Shown: positions 50,944 to 60,183 of the stretch, piece after piece | Layout of the letters: every line of letters starts with the position of its first letter | Position numbering within the stretch: position 1 is the stretch's first letter | Source of the DNA: Leadbetterella sp964563435 | GTDB taxonomy: Bacteria > Bacteroidota > Bacteroidia > Cytophagales > Spirosomataceae | Reading direction: 5' to 3' | Assembly (NCBI GenBank): GCA_964563435.1 | Contig: CAZLXI010000013.1 | Location: 1-64,000 of the forward strand | DNA: 64,000 bases | Translations under genes and position numbers: made by a program | The notes under the pieces: model-generated | What the model saw: only the letters and a program-made list of their open reading frames with translations | Database searches by the model: none | What the model was told of the DNA's origin: nothing

Positions 50944-50975
50944 TTTGCTAATGTTATGCATGCATACTATTTTTG
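50944..50975 (+). promoter_or_regulatory. Promoter of the CCG-domain Fe-S protein gene
   Basis: TTTG at 50944-50947, 20 bases, TATTTTTG at 50968-50975: a full match to the Bacteroidota consensus. The leader is about 14 bases. Earlier in this 326-bp gap (50668-50993), a weak GC-rich hairpin near 50715-50785 follows the phytase-like gene. Confidence 0.7.
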
Positions 50976-50993
50976 ATTATCAAAGTTCAGCAC

Positions 50994-51767
50994 ATGGAAT
51001 TAAAAACTATGGCCGAGATGGCCATGAACGGTGAGCAGCCGGAAATCCTTTTCTGGGTGGGTTGTGCCGGCTCATTTGACGACCGGTACAAGAAGGTAAC
51101 CCGTGCTTTTGTAAAGATACTGAATCATCTGAACATCCGTTTTGCTGTTCTCGGAACGGAAGAGTCCTGTACGGGTGATCCCGCCCGAAGAGCGGGAAAT
51201 GAATTCACCTTCCAGATGCTGGCCCAGCAGAACATCCAGGTACTGAATGCTTATGAAATAAAGAAGATAGTAACCGCCTGCCCGCACTGCTTCAACACCC
51301 TCAAAAACGAGTATCCCGAACTGGGCGGGACCTATGAGGTCATCCACCATTCCGAATACCTTCAGCAACTCATCAACTCCGGCCGGCTGAAAGTTACGGG
51401 GGGAGCGTTTAAAGGGCAGAAGATCACTTACCACGACTCCTGCTACCTTGGCCGCGCCAATGAAATTTACGAAGCGCCCCGTGAGGTTATCCAGGCGCTC
51501 GACGCCGAACTGGTGGAAATGAAACGCTGCCGTACCAAAGGGCTGTGCTGCGGGGCGGGCGGTGCTCAAATGTTTAAAGAGCCTGAAAAAGGGAATAAGG
51601 ACATTAACGTGGAGCGCACCGAAGACGCGCTCGAAACCCGGGCCGAAACCATCGCCGTAGCCTGTCCGTTTTGTATGACTATGCTTTCAGACGGAGTTAA
51701 GTTCAAGGAGAAGGAGCATGAGATCCGGGTGTTTGACCTGGCAGAGCTGCTGGCCGCTGATCTGTAA
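50994..51767 (+). CDS. HdrB-like CCG-domain Fe-S oxidoreductase
   Basis: A 257-residue cytosolic protein with two cysteine-rich CCG domains. The first has FWVGCAGSFDDRYK and ACPHCFNTLKNEYPELGG. The second has YHDSCYLGRANEIY, GLCCGAGGAQMF and VACPFCMTML. These bind noncubane or [4Fe-4S] clusters in HdrB, GlcF and LutA-like proteins. In many Bacteroidota a larger 4Fe-4S membrane partner is encoded just upstream; here it is absent from the neighbourhood. It probably links a dehydrogenase to the quinone or ferredoxin pool. Confidence 0.85.
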   Translation: MELKTMAEMAMNGEQPEILFWVGCAGSFDDRYKKVTRAFVKILNHLNIRFAVLGTEESCTGDPARRAGNEFTFQMLAQQNIQVLNAYEIKKIVTACPHCFNTLKNEYPELGGTYEVIHHSEYLQQLINSGRLKVTGGAFKGQKITYHDSCYLGRANEIYEAPREVIQALDAELVEMKRCRTKGLCCGAGGAQMFKEPEKGNKDINVERTEDALETRAETIAVACPFCMTMLSDGVKFKEKEHEIRVFDLAELLAADL

Positions 51768-51802
51768 TCCGGAATAAAGTAATTTGGAAGAAGTTCTTCC
51801 GA

Positions 51803-52483
51803 ATGTTAGTTTTACGGACTAATATCAGTGCAGCCTTGAAAAAACTATTCCTTTACCTTCTGTTGCTACCGGCCTGCTGCCCCCTGTTTGCGCAGCAAGC
51901 CTCCTTTAAAGGCGATGAGCTGTATGCCACCGTCAATTCGCTCAAAGATTTTGACTTTGGCTTCGCCTATAAGCACGGGTTCAACAACGACTGGTACCTG
52001 AGATTTGACGTGCTAAACGCCTCTTTCTCCAATAAAAAACTGGAAAACATCAGCATGACCGACCCGAACGGCGAGTTGCTTAATGTTAACCAACAGCGCA
52101 ATTCCAATTATGATCTGGGCGTAGGTATCGAGAGGAGGAAAGAGTACAATTCCCGCATGGAGTTTCTGTACGGGCTCTCCCTTTTGGGCGGTCGCACGCA
52201 TCAGTCTACCGAAGCCACTACCCCGGACGACAAGGTGCTGACCAACATTACACAAAGCAGCTGGTCGTATGGTGCAGGGGTCAACCTGGGAGTATTGGTA
52301 AAAGTAGCCGACCATCTTTTGGTGGCCGGAGAGCTGCTCCCCAAATACCTGGTCAATAAAGACAAAACGGAATATAAGGCCTCCGCCGCCCTTTCAAGCC
52401 AGGTACAGAAAGTTTCCGGCAGCTCCTTCAATTTTTCCCTGGCCGACATCCGGCTTTCACTGGTGTACCGGTTTCGGCGTTAA
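51803..52483 (+). CDS. Outer-membrane beta-barrel protein, unknown role
   Basis: A 226-residue protein with a hydrophobic leader (LFLYLLLLPACCPLFAQQ) and a series of amphipathic strands (FDFGFAYKHGFNNDWYLRFDV, YDLGVGIERRKEY, YGAGVNLGVLVKV) ending in YRFRR, close to the aromatic C-terminus of outer-membrane barrels. The leader contains two Cys, but a convincing lipobox is not clear. It lies 35 bases after the CCG protein gene and may be co-transcribed. Confidence 0.7.
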   Translation: MLVLRTNISAALKKLFLYLLLLPACCPLFAQQASFKGDELYATVNSLKDFDFGFAYKHGFNNDWYLRFDVLNASFSNKKLENISMTDPNGELLNVNQQRNSNYDLGVGIERRKEYNSRMEFLYGLSLLGGRTHQSTEATTPDDKVLTNITQSSWSYGAGVNLGVLVKVADHLLVAGELLPKYLVNKDKTEYKASAALSSQVQKVSGSSFNFSLADIRLSLVYRFRR

Positions 52484-52592
52484 AACACCCTGTTAACTAA
52501 AGAATACGTTAATTACTTGTTAACGCGGCCCCGTTCTATGGAATTTGAGCCTTTGTGTCCTAGTTTCATAGCTGTTTCCTTATCTGTATCCT

Positions 52593-53657
52593 ATGCCCAA
52601 AAAACTGTTACCTCTTTTTCTGTTGTTCCTTTCGGCCGGCGGTGTTACCGCACAGTTCAGTAAAATTTACTACCCTGATATCAACAGAGCGGAGATGGCC
52701 ATTACCCAGGGGCTCTATTCTGAGGCATCGGCTGCCTACCGCGAGGCATTCTCCAACGTTAAACATCCGTTAGCGCTGGACCTCTACAATGCCACGGTAT
52801 GCAGGATATTGTCGAATGACTTTGAAGGGGCCAAACCCTATCTTCTGAAACTGGCGACAAAGGGTATTCCCGTCGAAACCCTTGAAAAGGAAGATGTATT
52901 TCAAAAAGTATACTCTCGGTGGGAAACATTTAAACCGGTGTACCGCCAGATCCAGTCGACCTTTGAAAAGGCCCTGCCTGACAGTGTGAAAACCTGGGCC
53001 GCGCAATGGAACGATACTTATACAGAAACCCCGAAAAAAATACTGCAGGTGCGAGGAGCCTCTAAAGGAACAACCTTCTTCCAGCTTAATCCGCTCGAGG
53101 ACGTCAGCGCCCGCATGAAGCTGGAAAAACACCTGAGTGCTACAGACGGCTACGGGGAGGAAGAAGACGGGCTGCTTCCGGGTGATTACCTCCTGACCCC
53201 GCTCAACGCCATGCTCTTTTCCCGGTATCTGGGGCCTGTTTTACTGCATCAGAAAGATTCTGTGCTGTTGAAAAGTGTGGAGAAATTGCTGAATTATACT
53301 CCACAGATCAATGGAGTAAGCTACCTGCTCCAAGGCATAGAAGCGGGAAGATGGCACCGGACCCTGCATAACAGGCTTCTAAACCGGGGACAGTACTTCT
53401 CCATTGCCCGGGTCAGAACAGAAGAAGATTGCGGAGATGAATTTTCGGGTTACTACATTAGAGGACAAGCTTCTGCAGGCCCCCATCCCTTTGCCGAAGA
53501 AACAGAACTCATTTTCTCCAAGCTCAGGTTTCATTTCAGCAGGGAGACCCACGATTTTAAGTTAGGGACTGAGAACACATCTGTTAACCTGAAAGACTTC
53601 CCCTCCTGTAAAACCGCAAGGGAAGAAATGCAGCACTGGACGAAGCTCTCCCGTTAA
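52593..53657 (+). CDS. Secreted protein with TPR-like start, unknown
   Basis: A 354-residue protein with signal peptide (MPKKLLPLFLLFLSAGGVTAQ). The following region (AEMAITQGLYSEASAAYREAFSNVKHPLALDLYNATVC) resembles TPR helices; the rest is unrecognised. It lies just upstream of a sensor kinase with a periplasmic domain, on the same strand, 47 bases away. It might therefore feed into that signal path, but this is only proximity. Confidence 0.65.
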   Translation: MPKKLLPLFLLFLSAGGVTAQFSKIYYPDINRAEMAITQGLYSEASAAYREAFSNVKHPLALDLYNATVCRILSNDFEGAKPYLLKLATKGIPVETLEKEDVFQKVYSRWETFKPVYRQIQSTFEKALPDSVKTWAAQWNDTYTETPKKILQVRGASKGTTFFQLNPLEDVSARMKLEKHLSATDGYGEEEDGLLPGDYLLTPLNAMLFSRYLGPVLLHQKDSVLLKSVEKLLNYTPQINGVSYLLQGIEAGRWHRTLHNRLLNRGQYFSIARVRTEEDCGDEFSGYYIRGQASAGPHPFAEETELIFSKLRFHFSRETHDFKLGTENTSVNLKDFPSCKTAREEMQHWTKLSR

Positions 53658-53704
53658 AAAAAGTTAAACGCATACAGCGTTTTATGCGCATGCGTTAACT
53701 TTGG

Positions 53705-55375
53705 GTGACTATCCGTTTCAAAAGCTTGAAGAAAAACAGCCCGCTTATTCTTTTCATGATCTTTGCCATGGGGGCGCTCATGGCACTGCAGGGCTATTGG
53801 ATAAAAAACGCCGTTCAGGTGCAAAACGAGCAGTTTGACCGGAACGTCAAAACAGCCCTGATGGAAACCGTCCGGAAAATTGAGCAGGAAGAGGTCATGT
53901 ATGTGGCGCATCAGCGCCTGGCCCGCAGGGAACAGAACAAGCTCATTACCCTGTCGGAGGAAACCCAAAGAACCGCCCTGCTTCGAAAAAAAATACTGGA
54001 GCACGACATCGTGCTGAACAACCTCTATAACGAGACCTTCTTCCGGGAATTCAGCCGGAAAATTGACAACCTGGGTGAAAAAATCCCGGAAAACAGGATC
54101 AAAGCCACAGAATACATCAACGAGAAGCTTCGGCAGGAAAACGAAAACCTGAAAAATTTTATTAAAAGCAATGAGCCTCTTGAGGCCCGCTACAACGAGG
54201 TCAGAGAGATGAACCGCTGGCTCGACTCCACGGGTCTCAGTGAAAGGTCCCTGATTTTCCCGGGTGAATTCTATACCGGTACCATCAACATGGACCTCAT
54301 TAAAGGTATACTCCATGATCTCATGCTGGGGGAAAGAAGCATCCCCGATCGTATGGGGCACCTGATGCTGGACACCCTGCTGCGGGATGAGCTGCAAAAT
54401 ATGGGCATCCGTCTTCCTTTTCAGTATGCCGTGGAAGATAAAGGGCGAATGGTCTTAACTTCTGTTAATGACCCTTTACTTTCCGAAAGTTATAAGATCC
54501 GCCTGTTTCCGGGCGACGCTTTCCGTAACCACCAGTTTCTTTATGTGACCTTCCCGGAAAGAGAGAACTTTATTTACAAAAACCTTATCGGGCTCTTTGC
54601 GGTCTCCACGATATTGGTGATGTTGGTGGGCGGGATCTTTTACTACTCGGCCAACAGCCTCATTTCGGAAAGGCGACTGGCCAAGGTAAAAAATGATTTC
54701 ATCAATAACATGACCCATGAGCTGAAAACGCCGGTTTCCAGCATTTCGCTGGCCCTGGAAGTGATCCGTGACAAGGACGTGGTCAAAACGGAAGAAAAAA
54801 CCAACCGCTACCTGGGGATTATCGGGGAGGAAAATCAGCGACTGGCCTCGCAGATCGACAAAGTGCTGCAAATGGCCCGCCTCGAACAGCGGCAGATTGC
54901 ACTGAACTGTGAGGAGCTGGATATGCACGACCTTTTGCAGGGCGTGGCCGCCAACATGGAAGTGCAGCTGACACAGGACAGGGTTCACTTTTCGCTGGTT
55001 CCGAATGCCGGAGAGGCCCGGGTAAAAGGCGACCGCGTACACCTGACCAATATTTTCTATAATCTTCTCGACAATGCTTTAAAATATTCCGGAGAATCCG
55101 TACATTTAAAAATACAAACGTCCAATCCCGGAGATCAACGCATACGGGTCGATATTACGGATAACGGCATGGGCATTCCGCCTTCGGAGACCGGACGTGT
55201 TTTTGAGAAGTTTTACCGGGTATCTACCGGGAATATCCATGATGTAAAAGGGTTCGGGCTGGGCTTAAGCTATGTAAAAAGCATGGTTGAAATGCATCAG
55301 GGATCGGTTCATCTGAAGTCCACCCCGGGAGAAGGATCCGTCTTTTCCATTTACCTGCCACTGAATAACGTATGA
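53705..55375 (+). CDS. Membrane sensor histidine kinase
   Basis: A 556-residue kinase: a membrane helix at about 12-30, a long periplasmic domain (35-295) with coiled-coil helices, a second helix (LIGLFAVSTILVMLVGGIFYY), HisKA with H338 (NNMTHELKTPVSS), and HATPase motifs NLLDNALKYS, ITDNGMGIPP and GFGLGLSYV. The start is a GTG at 53705; no in-frame ATG precedes the first helix. It overlaps the response regulator by four bases. The stimulus is unknown. Confidence 0.93.
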   Translation: MTIRFKSLKKNSPLILFMIFAMGALMALQGYWIKNAVQVQNEQFDRNVKTALMETVRKIEQEEVMYVAHQRLARREQNKLITLSEETQRTALLRKKILEHDIVLNNLYNETFFREFSRKIDNLGEKIPENRIKATEYINEKLRQENENLKNFIKSNEPLEARYNEVREMNRWLDSTGLSERSLIFPGEFYTGTINMDLIKGILHDLMLGERSIPDRMGHLMLDTLLRDELQNMGIRLPFQYAVEDKGRMVLTSVNDPLLSESYKIRLFPGDAFRNHQFLYVTFPERENFIYKNLIGLFAVSTILVMLVGGIFYYSANSLISERRLAKVKNDFINNMTHELKTPVSSISLALEVIRDKDVVKTEEKTNRYLGIIGEENQRLASQIDKVLQMARLEQRQIALNCEELDMHDLLQGVAANMEVQLTQDRVHFSLVPNAGEARVKGDRVHLTNIFYNLLDNALKYSGESVHLKIQTSNPGDQRIRVDITDNGMGIPPSETGRVFEKFYRVSTGNIHDVKGFGLGLSYVKSMVEMHQGSVHLKSTPGEGSVFSIYLPLNNV

Positions 55376-56052
55376 CACCTCTTTTGTTAGCTGAAGATGA
55401 TCCTAACCTGGGAGCACTCCTGAAAGAATACCTGGAGGCTAAAGGTTTTGGTGTGACCCTGGCGGTCAACGGTGAGGAGGCATTGAACCTCTTTCTTGAG
55501 GGGACCTTTTCCCTCTGTATCCTGGATGTGATGATGCCTAAAAAAGACGGCTTCTCCCTGGCCGGGGAGATCCGCTTAAAGGACCCGGCTGTCCCCATTA
55601 TTTTCCTTACGGCCAAATCCCTGAAAGAAGATACGCTGAGGGGTTTTGAACTGGGGGCAGACGACTATCTCACCAAGCCATTTGTAATGGAGGAGCTGCT
55701 GTTTCGGATCAAAGCCATTCTTAAAAGGGCCACGTCGGGAGAGGTTCAACCCGAATCAGGCGTTTTCTCCGTAGGTAAATTTACCTTAGACACCGATACC
55801 CGGACGCTGTCATTTGAAGGCGGGACCGTGCATCTGACCACCAAGGAGACCGCTCTTTTAAAACTGTTCTGCCAGAATGCCAACCGTACCGTCAGCCGGA
55901 GCTATGCCCTTAAGCTGATCTGGGGTGACGACTCCTACTTCAATGCACGAAGCATGGATGTCTATATCACCAAGCTGCGGAAACACCTGAGGGCTGACCC
56001 GTCTGTCCGGATACTCAACCTTCACGGCGAAGGGTTTAAGCTGGTCAGCTAA
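55372..56052 (+). CDS. OmpR-family response regulator
   Basis: A 226-residue regulator: receiver domain with D52 (LCILDVMMPKKDG), T and K in LTAKSLKED and TKPFVME, and an OmpR-type winged helix (LTTKETALLKLFCQNANRTVSRSYALKLIWGD, SMDVYITKLRKHL). Its ATG overlaps the kinase stop (ATGA), so the two form a coupled pair. Targets are not visible in the window. Confidence 0.95.
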   Translation: MTPLLLAEDDPNLGALLKEYLEAKGFGVTLAVNGEEALNLFLEGTFSLCILDVMMPKKDGFSLAGEIRLKDPAVPIIFLTAKSLKEDTLRGFELGADDYLTKPFVMEELLFRIKAILKRATSGEVQPESGVFSVGKFTLDTDTRTLSFEGGTVHLTTKETALLKLFCQNANRTVSRSYALKLIWGDDSYFNARSMDVYITKLRKHLRADPSVRILNLHGEGFKLVS

Positions 56053-56119
56053 ACTTTAATAAGGTGCTTCTTGTAATATTCGAAACCTTCCGGCTATTTT
56101 GCATAGAAAATGAGAGAAA

Positions 56120-56758
56120 ATGCCTGAAGTTGACCTGCTTAAAATTATTAACGTTCTGGGGACATTCTCTTTTGCCATCTCCGGCGCGACCATGGCCATG
56201 AATAAGAAGCTGGACGCCTTTGGCGTACTCGTCATTGCCTTCGTGACCTCTATCGGCGGCGGCACCCTTCGTGATATCCTGATCGGCAACCTGCCGGTGG
56301 GCTGGCTGTCGAGTGAGTCGATCCTCCTGCTGATCTTCTGCACGGCTGTAATTACCATTTTTTTTCATAAATATATCCGGAAGCTCCCCACTACCCTGTT
56401 CCTGTTTGACGCCATGGGAATCGGGCTGTTTACCATTGCCGGTGTGGAAATTGCAGAGGCCAAAGGCTTCAATATCCCCCTTTGTATCACGCTGGGCACC
56501 ATCACTGCCTGTTTCGGAGGGGTGATCCGTGATGTACTGCTGAATCATGTACCCCTGATCTTCAGGAAAGAGCTGTATGCCACGGCCTGCATTCTGGGGG
56601 CCGGGGTTTATTTCGGTATCAAGGCGATCGGTCTTCACTCGGAGTTTACCACCTTTATCTGCATCGGGATCATAGTGATTCTCCGAATCCTGGCCGTGAA
56701 ATACAACATCCATCTTCCCGCCTTCTACAGCCCTTCTGCCGAAAAAGACGATGAGTGA
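56120..56758 (+). CDS. TRIC-type cation channel family protein (UPF0126)
   Basis: A 212-residue inner-membrane protein of seven helices with the internal duplication of the family: FAISGATMAMNKKLDAFGVLVIAFVTSIGGGTLRDILIG in the first half (GGGTLRD) and ITACFGGVIRDVLLNHVPLIF in the second (GGVIRD). Bacterial relatives form trimeric, K+/Na+-permeable channels; physiological role is unknown. It is preceded by the regulator gene and followed by the pyrD promoter. Confidence 0.88.
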   Translation: MPEVDLLKIINVLGTFSFAISGATMAMNKKLDAFGVLVIAFVTSIGGGTLRDILIGNLPVGWLSSESILLLIFCTAVITIFFHKYIRKLPTTLFLFDAMGIGLFTIAGVEIAEAKGFNIPLCITLGTITACFGGVIRDVLLNHVPLIFRKELYATACILGAGVYFGIKAIGLHSEFTTFICIGIIVILRILAVKYNIHLPAFYSPSAEKDDE

Positions 56759-56763
56759 TTTAC

Positions 56764-56794
56764 TTGGCAAACCTGATTATTCCGCTTAATTTTG
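56764..56794 (+). promoter_or_regulatory. Promoter of the pyrD-menG-porT operon
   Basis: TTG at 56764-56766, 20 bases, TAATTTTG at 56787-56794: full match to the Bacteroidota -33/-7 consensus, 16 bases before the TTG start codon of pyrD. Confidence 0.65.
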
Positions 56795-56810
56795 CGAAAA
56801 TTTACAAATT

Positions 56811-57827
56811 TTGTACAAAGCCCTCATTTTCCCGATCCTGTCGAAATTTGACCCGGAAAAGATCCATTATTTTACGATGGCCTGTCTCCGTTTCATTTAC
56901 CGTTTTCCAGGTGGGAAAGTCCTGTTGAAGGCCCTTTTTCATGTAGAAGATCCGAGGCTGGTTACCTCGTTTGCCGGACTGACCTTTAAAAATCCTGTAG
57001 GACTGGCCGCCGGTTTCGATAAAAACGGGCAATGGATAGACGAGCTGGCCGCCCTGGGCTTCGGTTTTGTAGAAGTGGGAACCGTTACCCCAAAAGCCCA
57101 GGAAGGAAACCCCAGACCCCGCCTGTTCCGCTTAAAAAAGGATTCGGCCCTGATCAACCGAATGGGTTTCAATAACAAAGGGATACAGCAACTGGCCGAA
57201 AACCTCCGAAAACGAAAGTCGGCCATTGTTGTAGGTGGAAACCTCGGTAAGAATAAGGTTACCGACAATGCCCTTGCCCTGAACGACTATCTCATCACGT
57301 TTCGTGCTCTGCGCGACCTGGTGGATTATTTCGTAGTGAACGTTTCCTCACCCAACACACCGGGCCTGCGTGACCTCCAGGAAAAGGGTCCGCTTCTGGA
57401 GATACTGATGGCTCTGCAAAAAGAAAACCAAACGGTAAAAAAGCCTGTTTTCCTGAAGATCGCGCCGGACCTAACCGATTCCCAGCTGGACGACATCGTG
57501 GAAATTGTGACCCTGTCCGGAATTACCGGCATCATCGCCACTAACACCACCCTGTCGAGGGAAAACCTGGCCACACCCGGGGCAGAAGTTGAACGCACAG
57601 GCGCCGGAGGGCTTTCGGGCAGGCCACTTCGGGAACGATCCACCGAAGTTATCCGTTACATCCGGATTAAAAGCAGCATACCGGTAATCGGTGTGGGTGG
57701 TATTCATTCGGATCAGGATGCCCGGGAAAAGCTGAATGCGGGGGCAGGACTGGTGCAGCTCTATTCCGGCTTTATTTACGAGGGCCCCGGTCTGATCAAA
57801 AAAATCAATAAAAGTTTATTGTCATGA
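56811..57827 (+). CDS. pyrD: Dihydroorotate dehydrogenase, class 2
   Basis: A 338-residue membrane-associated flavoenzyme oxidising dihydroorotate in pyrimidine synthesis and passing electrons to menaquinone. The N-terminal helix extension (LIFPILSKFDPEKIHYFTMA) and the serine base in NVSSPNTPGLRDLQ mark class 2. FMN-site motifs are GFDKNGQWIDEL, LINRMGFNNKG, KIAPDL and GVGGI. The start is a TTG at 56811; no in-frame ATG precedes the family start. It overlaps menG by four bases, which is fitting, since menG makes its electron acceptor. Confidence 0.96.
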   Translation: MYKALIFPILSKFDPEKIHYFTMACLRFIYRFPGGKVLLKALFHVEDPRLVTSFAGLTFKNPVGLAAGFDKNGQWIDELAALGFGFVEVGTVTPKAQEGNPRPRLFRLKKDSALINRMGFNNKGIQQLAENLRKRKSAIVVGGNLGKNKVTDNALALNDYLITFRALRDLVDYFVVNVSSPNTPGLRDLQEKGPLLEILMALQKENQTVKKPVFLKIAPDLTDSQLDDIVEIVTLSGITGIIATNTTLSRENLATPGAEVERTGAGGLSGRPLRERSTEVIRYIRIKSSIPVIGVGGIHSDQDAREKLNAGAGLVQLYSGFIYEGPGLIKKINKSLLS

Positions 57828-58552
57828 GTAATGTAGTCCCCTACAAAGAGAGCTCCGGCTCCAAAAAAGAGCAGGTTGCCGAAATGTTTGACAATGTATC
57901 CGGTAAATATGACCTGCTGAATCATGTTTTAAGTGGCGGGGTGGATATTTACTGGCGGAAGAAGGCGCTTTCCATGCTCAAAAATAACCGGAATGATCTC
58001 GTTCTGGACATTGCCACCGGCACCGGTGACCTGGCCATCGAGGCCAGCCGGATCCTTAAGCCCGGAAAGATCATCGGCGTAGACATTTCCAGGGGTATGC
58101 TGGAGGCTGGCCGCGCCAAAATAAAGAAGCTGGGTCTTGAAGACAAGATAGAAATGCAGCTGGGTGATTCAGAAAAATTGCTCTTTGATGACAATACTTT
58201 TGATACGGTCATCGTTTCGTTCGGTGTGAGGAATTTCGAAAACCTGCTGAAAGGACTTTCAGACATGAACAGGGTATTAAAACCCGGCGGAACATGCATG
58301 GTGGTGGAGTTCTCCAAGCCAACAAATTACTTTTTTAAACAAGCCTATTGGTTCTACTCTACAAAAATTTTACCCTTGATCGGCAAGCTGGTTTCTAAAG
58401 ATAGTTCTGCTTATACGTATTTACCCGAATCCGTTAAGGCATTCCCTGACGGTGAGGATTTTTTAAAGGTTTACAGAGATGCAGGATTTAAGGAAACCAG
58501 GGCCATTCCGCTTACATTTGGTATATGTTCAGTTTATATAGGAAAGAAATAA
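57824..58552 (+). CDS. menG: Demethylmenaquinone methyltransferase (MenG/UbiE)
   Basis: A 242-residue SAM-dependent methyltransferase making menaquinone. Motifs: AEMFDNVSGKYDLLNHVLSGGVDIYWRKKAL, LDIATGTGDLAIEAS (SAM site) and VSFGVRNFENLLKGLSDMNRVLKPGG. The ATG overlaps the pyrD stop, and its end overlaps porT by 28 bases, so all three are one operon. Menaquinone is the likely sole quinone feeding the cbb3 branch. Confidence 0.96.
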   Translation: MSNVVPYKESSGSKKEQVAEMFDNVSGKYDLLNHVLSGGVDIYWRKKALSMLKNNRNDLVLDIATGTGDLAIEASRILKPGKIIGVDISRGMLEAGRAKIKKLGLEDKIEMQLGDSEKLLFDDNTFDTVIVSFGVRNFENLLKGLSDMNRVLKPGGTCMVVEFSKPTNYFFKQAYWFYSTKILPLIGKLVSKDSSAYTYLPESVKAFPDGEDFLKVYRDAGFKETRAIPLTFGICSVYIGKK

Positions 58553-59265
58553 CGTGCTTTCTTTTTACCCTTGCGGCCTTTGGCTCTGAGGCTCAGGTGA
58601 AGACCAGGCACCAGCCCAATTACGATGCAAAACCATTGCGTTTCGGCTATTACATTGGTTTTGGCACCACGCATTATGACGTCAAATTCCGGCCTTCTTT
58701 CCTTTCTGCTGCCAACACGCAGGACCCGAACGCAACCACTTTTTCGGTCACTTCGCCCAACACCACGGCCATACGTGCCGGAGCCATGATCAACTATTAC
58801 ATCGATGATTACTTTGATGTGCGTTTTTCGCCCTTAAACATTACTGTACAAAAAAGAAACATCACCTATGTGTCCGGGAAGCCCGGAGCCCTTCAGACGC
58901 ACGAAGAAACCCAGGTAGACAAAGCCTGGCTGGAAATCCCGTTCCATGTCAAATACAAATCCGAGCGGCGCCATAATACCCGTATGTACATTTTTGGCGG
59001 AACCCGGTGGGCCTTTGAGACCAATACCATCGGCCGGCGAGGAGCCAGCCGGTCAGTTATCAATGCTTCACTCCGTACCAACGATCTTATGCTGGAATAC
59101 GGTGCGGGTCTTGAGATTTTCAGGTCTTATTTTAAGGTTACGCCCGAGCTGCATTTCTCCCACGGACTTTTTGACATGACCCGGAAAAACAACAACCTGC
59201 ATTTTCTGGAGCACGTAAAGAGCCTCAAAACCCATACGGTCAGCCTCCTGATATTATTTCAATAA
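58525..59265 (+). CDS. porT: Type IX secretion protein PorT
   Basis: A 246-residue outer-membrane barrel with signal MFSLYRKEITCFLFTLAAFGSEAQ. Family features: LRFGYYIGFGTTHYDVKF, GAMINYYIDDYFDVRFSPL, WLEIPFHVKYKSERRHNTRMYIFGG and a C-terminal SLLILFQ. PorT/SprT is a core part of the Bacteroidota type IX secretion system and gliding machinery. The 28-base overlap with menG is a known arrangement in this phylum. Its TAA lies at the start of hairpin copy D. Confidence 0.9.
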   Translation: MFSLYRKEITCFLFTLAAFGSEAQVKTRHQPNYDAKPLRFGYYIGFGTTHYDVKFRPSFLSAANTQDPNATTFSVTSPNTTAIRAGAMINYYIDDYFDVRFSPLNITVQKRNITYVSGKPGALQTHEETQVDKAWLEIPFHVKYKSERRHNTRMYIFGGTRWAFETNTIGRRGASRSVINASLRTNDLMLEYGAGLEIFRSYFKVTPELHFSHGLFDMTRKNNNLHFLEHVKSLKTHTVSLLILFQ

Positions 59266-59389
59266 GGCGGCTGAAAAGTACACAAACTGCTGCGTTGTTT
59301 TCGGAATTCGGCCTCAGTCACATACTCTTAGTATGCTCCTTCGACCTCATCCTTAACGCCTTGCATTTTGTGTACTTTCCAGCCTCCTT
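59264..59389 (+). repeat. Large hairpin repeat, copy D
   Basis: A 126-bp copy between convergent porT and cutC. Arms 59264-59286 and 59367-59389 pair at 21 of 23 positions and begin inside the porT stop. The core words CTGCTGCGTTGTTTTCGG and TTAACGCCTTGCATTTTG are as in the other copies. The apex is CATACT-CTT-AGTATG. Confidence 0.85.
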
Positions 59390-59415
59390 CGTTATTTCCA
59401 GCGTAATGGGCTTTT

Positions 59416-60183
59416 TTAGACTTGGCGAAGGGTTTCAATGAGGGTTTTGGCTTCCCGGACCAGGTCGGTATCCGCTTCGTAAGTGGCAAACTCATCGACC
59501 GACTTGTCGCCCCCCATATTTATTCGTTCATTCCGGAAGGTCATGGCACTGGGAAGCGTCTTTTTTGCCGAGAAGTGAAACGCATCCACACCGGCCTCCG
59601 CGATCTTCCGGATATTTCCGGGATTTACCCCGCTTCCCGCCATAATATTGATCCTTCCGGCGGCTATTTTTCTGAACCGGGCCAGGTTTTCGATCCCTTC
59701 CCATGCATTCTGGTAAAGCCCGGAAGTAAGGATATTTTCGATGCCCAGATCCGCCAGAATGTTTATGGCCTTTTCCGGGTCGCTGCACATGTCGAACGCC
59801 CGGTGAAACGTAACCGGGAAGTCGCCGATCGCGTCTAACTGCTCCCGGATGGTTTCCAGGTCGAGGGAGCCGTCAGGAAGCAAAGCTCCGATCACGAAGC
59901 CGCCCGGCCGCAAGGCTTTAAGCACTTTTATGTCTTCGAGCATGGCCGCTTTCTCGGTTTCGTTAAAATGAAAATCACCGCCACGCGGACGGATCATCAG
60001 GTACACCGGGATACTTACCCGCTCCAAAACTATTTTTACCGTACCGTAGCCGGGGGTTATTCCCCCTTCCGGCATCCCTGCACAAAGTTCAATACGATCT
60101 GCTCCCCCGGCTTCGGCATGCTGACAGGAGAGTACGCTGTAACAACAAATCTCCAGTTTCGCGGAACTATTTTGTTTCATCAT
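59416..60183 (-). CDS. cutC: CutC family protein
   Basis: A 255-residue TIM-barrel protein: LEICCYSVLSCQHAEAGGADRIELCAG, GITPGYG, VYLMIRPRGGDFHFNETE, VTFHRAFDMCSDP and NIMAGSGVNPGNI. CutC was tied to copper homeostasis in E. coli, but that role is disputed; the true reaction is uncertain. It stands alone, convergent with porT. Confidence 0.93.
   Translation of the reverse strand: MMKQNSSAKLEICCYSVLSCQHAEAGGADRIELCAGMPEGGITPGYGTVKIVLERVSIPVYLMIRPRGGDFHFNETEKAAMLEDIKVLKALRPGGFVIGALLPDGSLDLETIREQLDAIGDFPVTFHRAFDMCSDPEKAINILADLGIENILTSGLYQNAWEGIENLARFRKIAAGRINIMAGSGVNPGNIRKIAEAGVDAFHFSAKKTLPSAMTFRNERINMGGDKSVDEFATYEADTDLVREAKTLIETLRQV

Noticed and set aside
53696..53703. TAACTTTG as a promoter of the sensor kinase
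   Set aside because: It ends one base before the GTG start codon and has no -33 partner, so it cannot give an mRNA containing that start.
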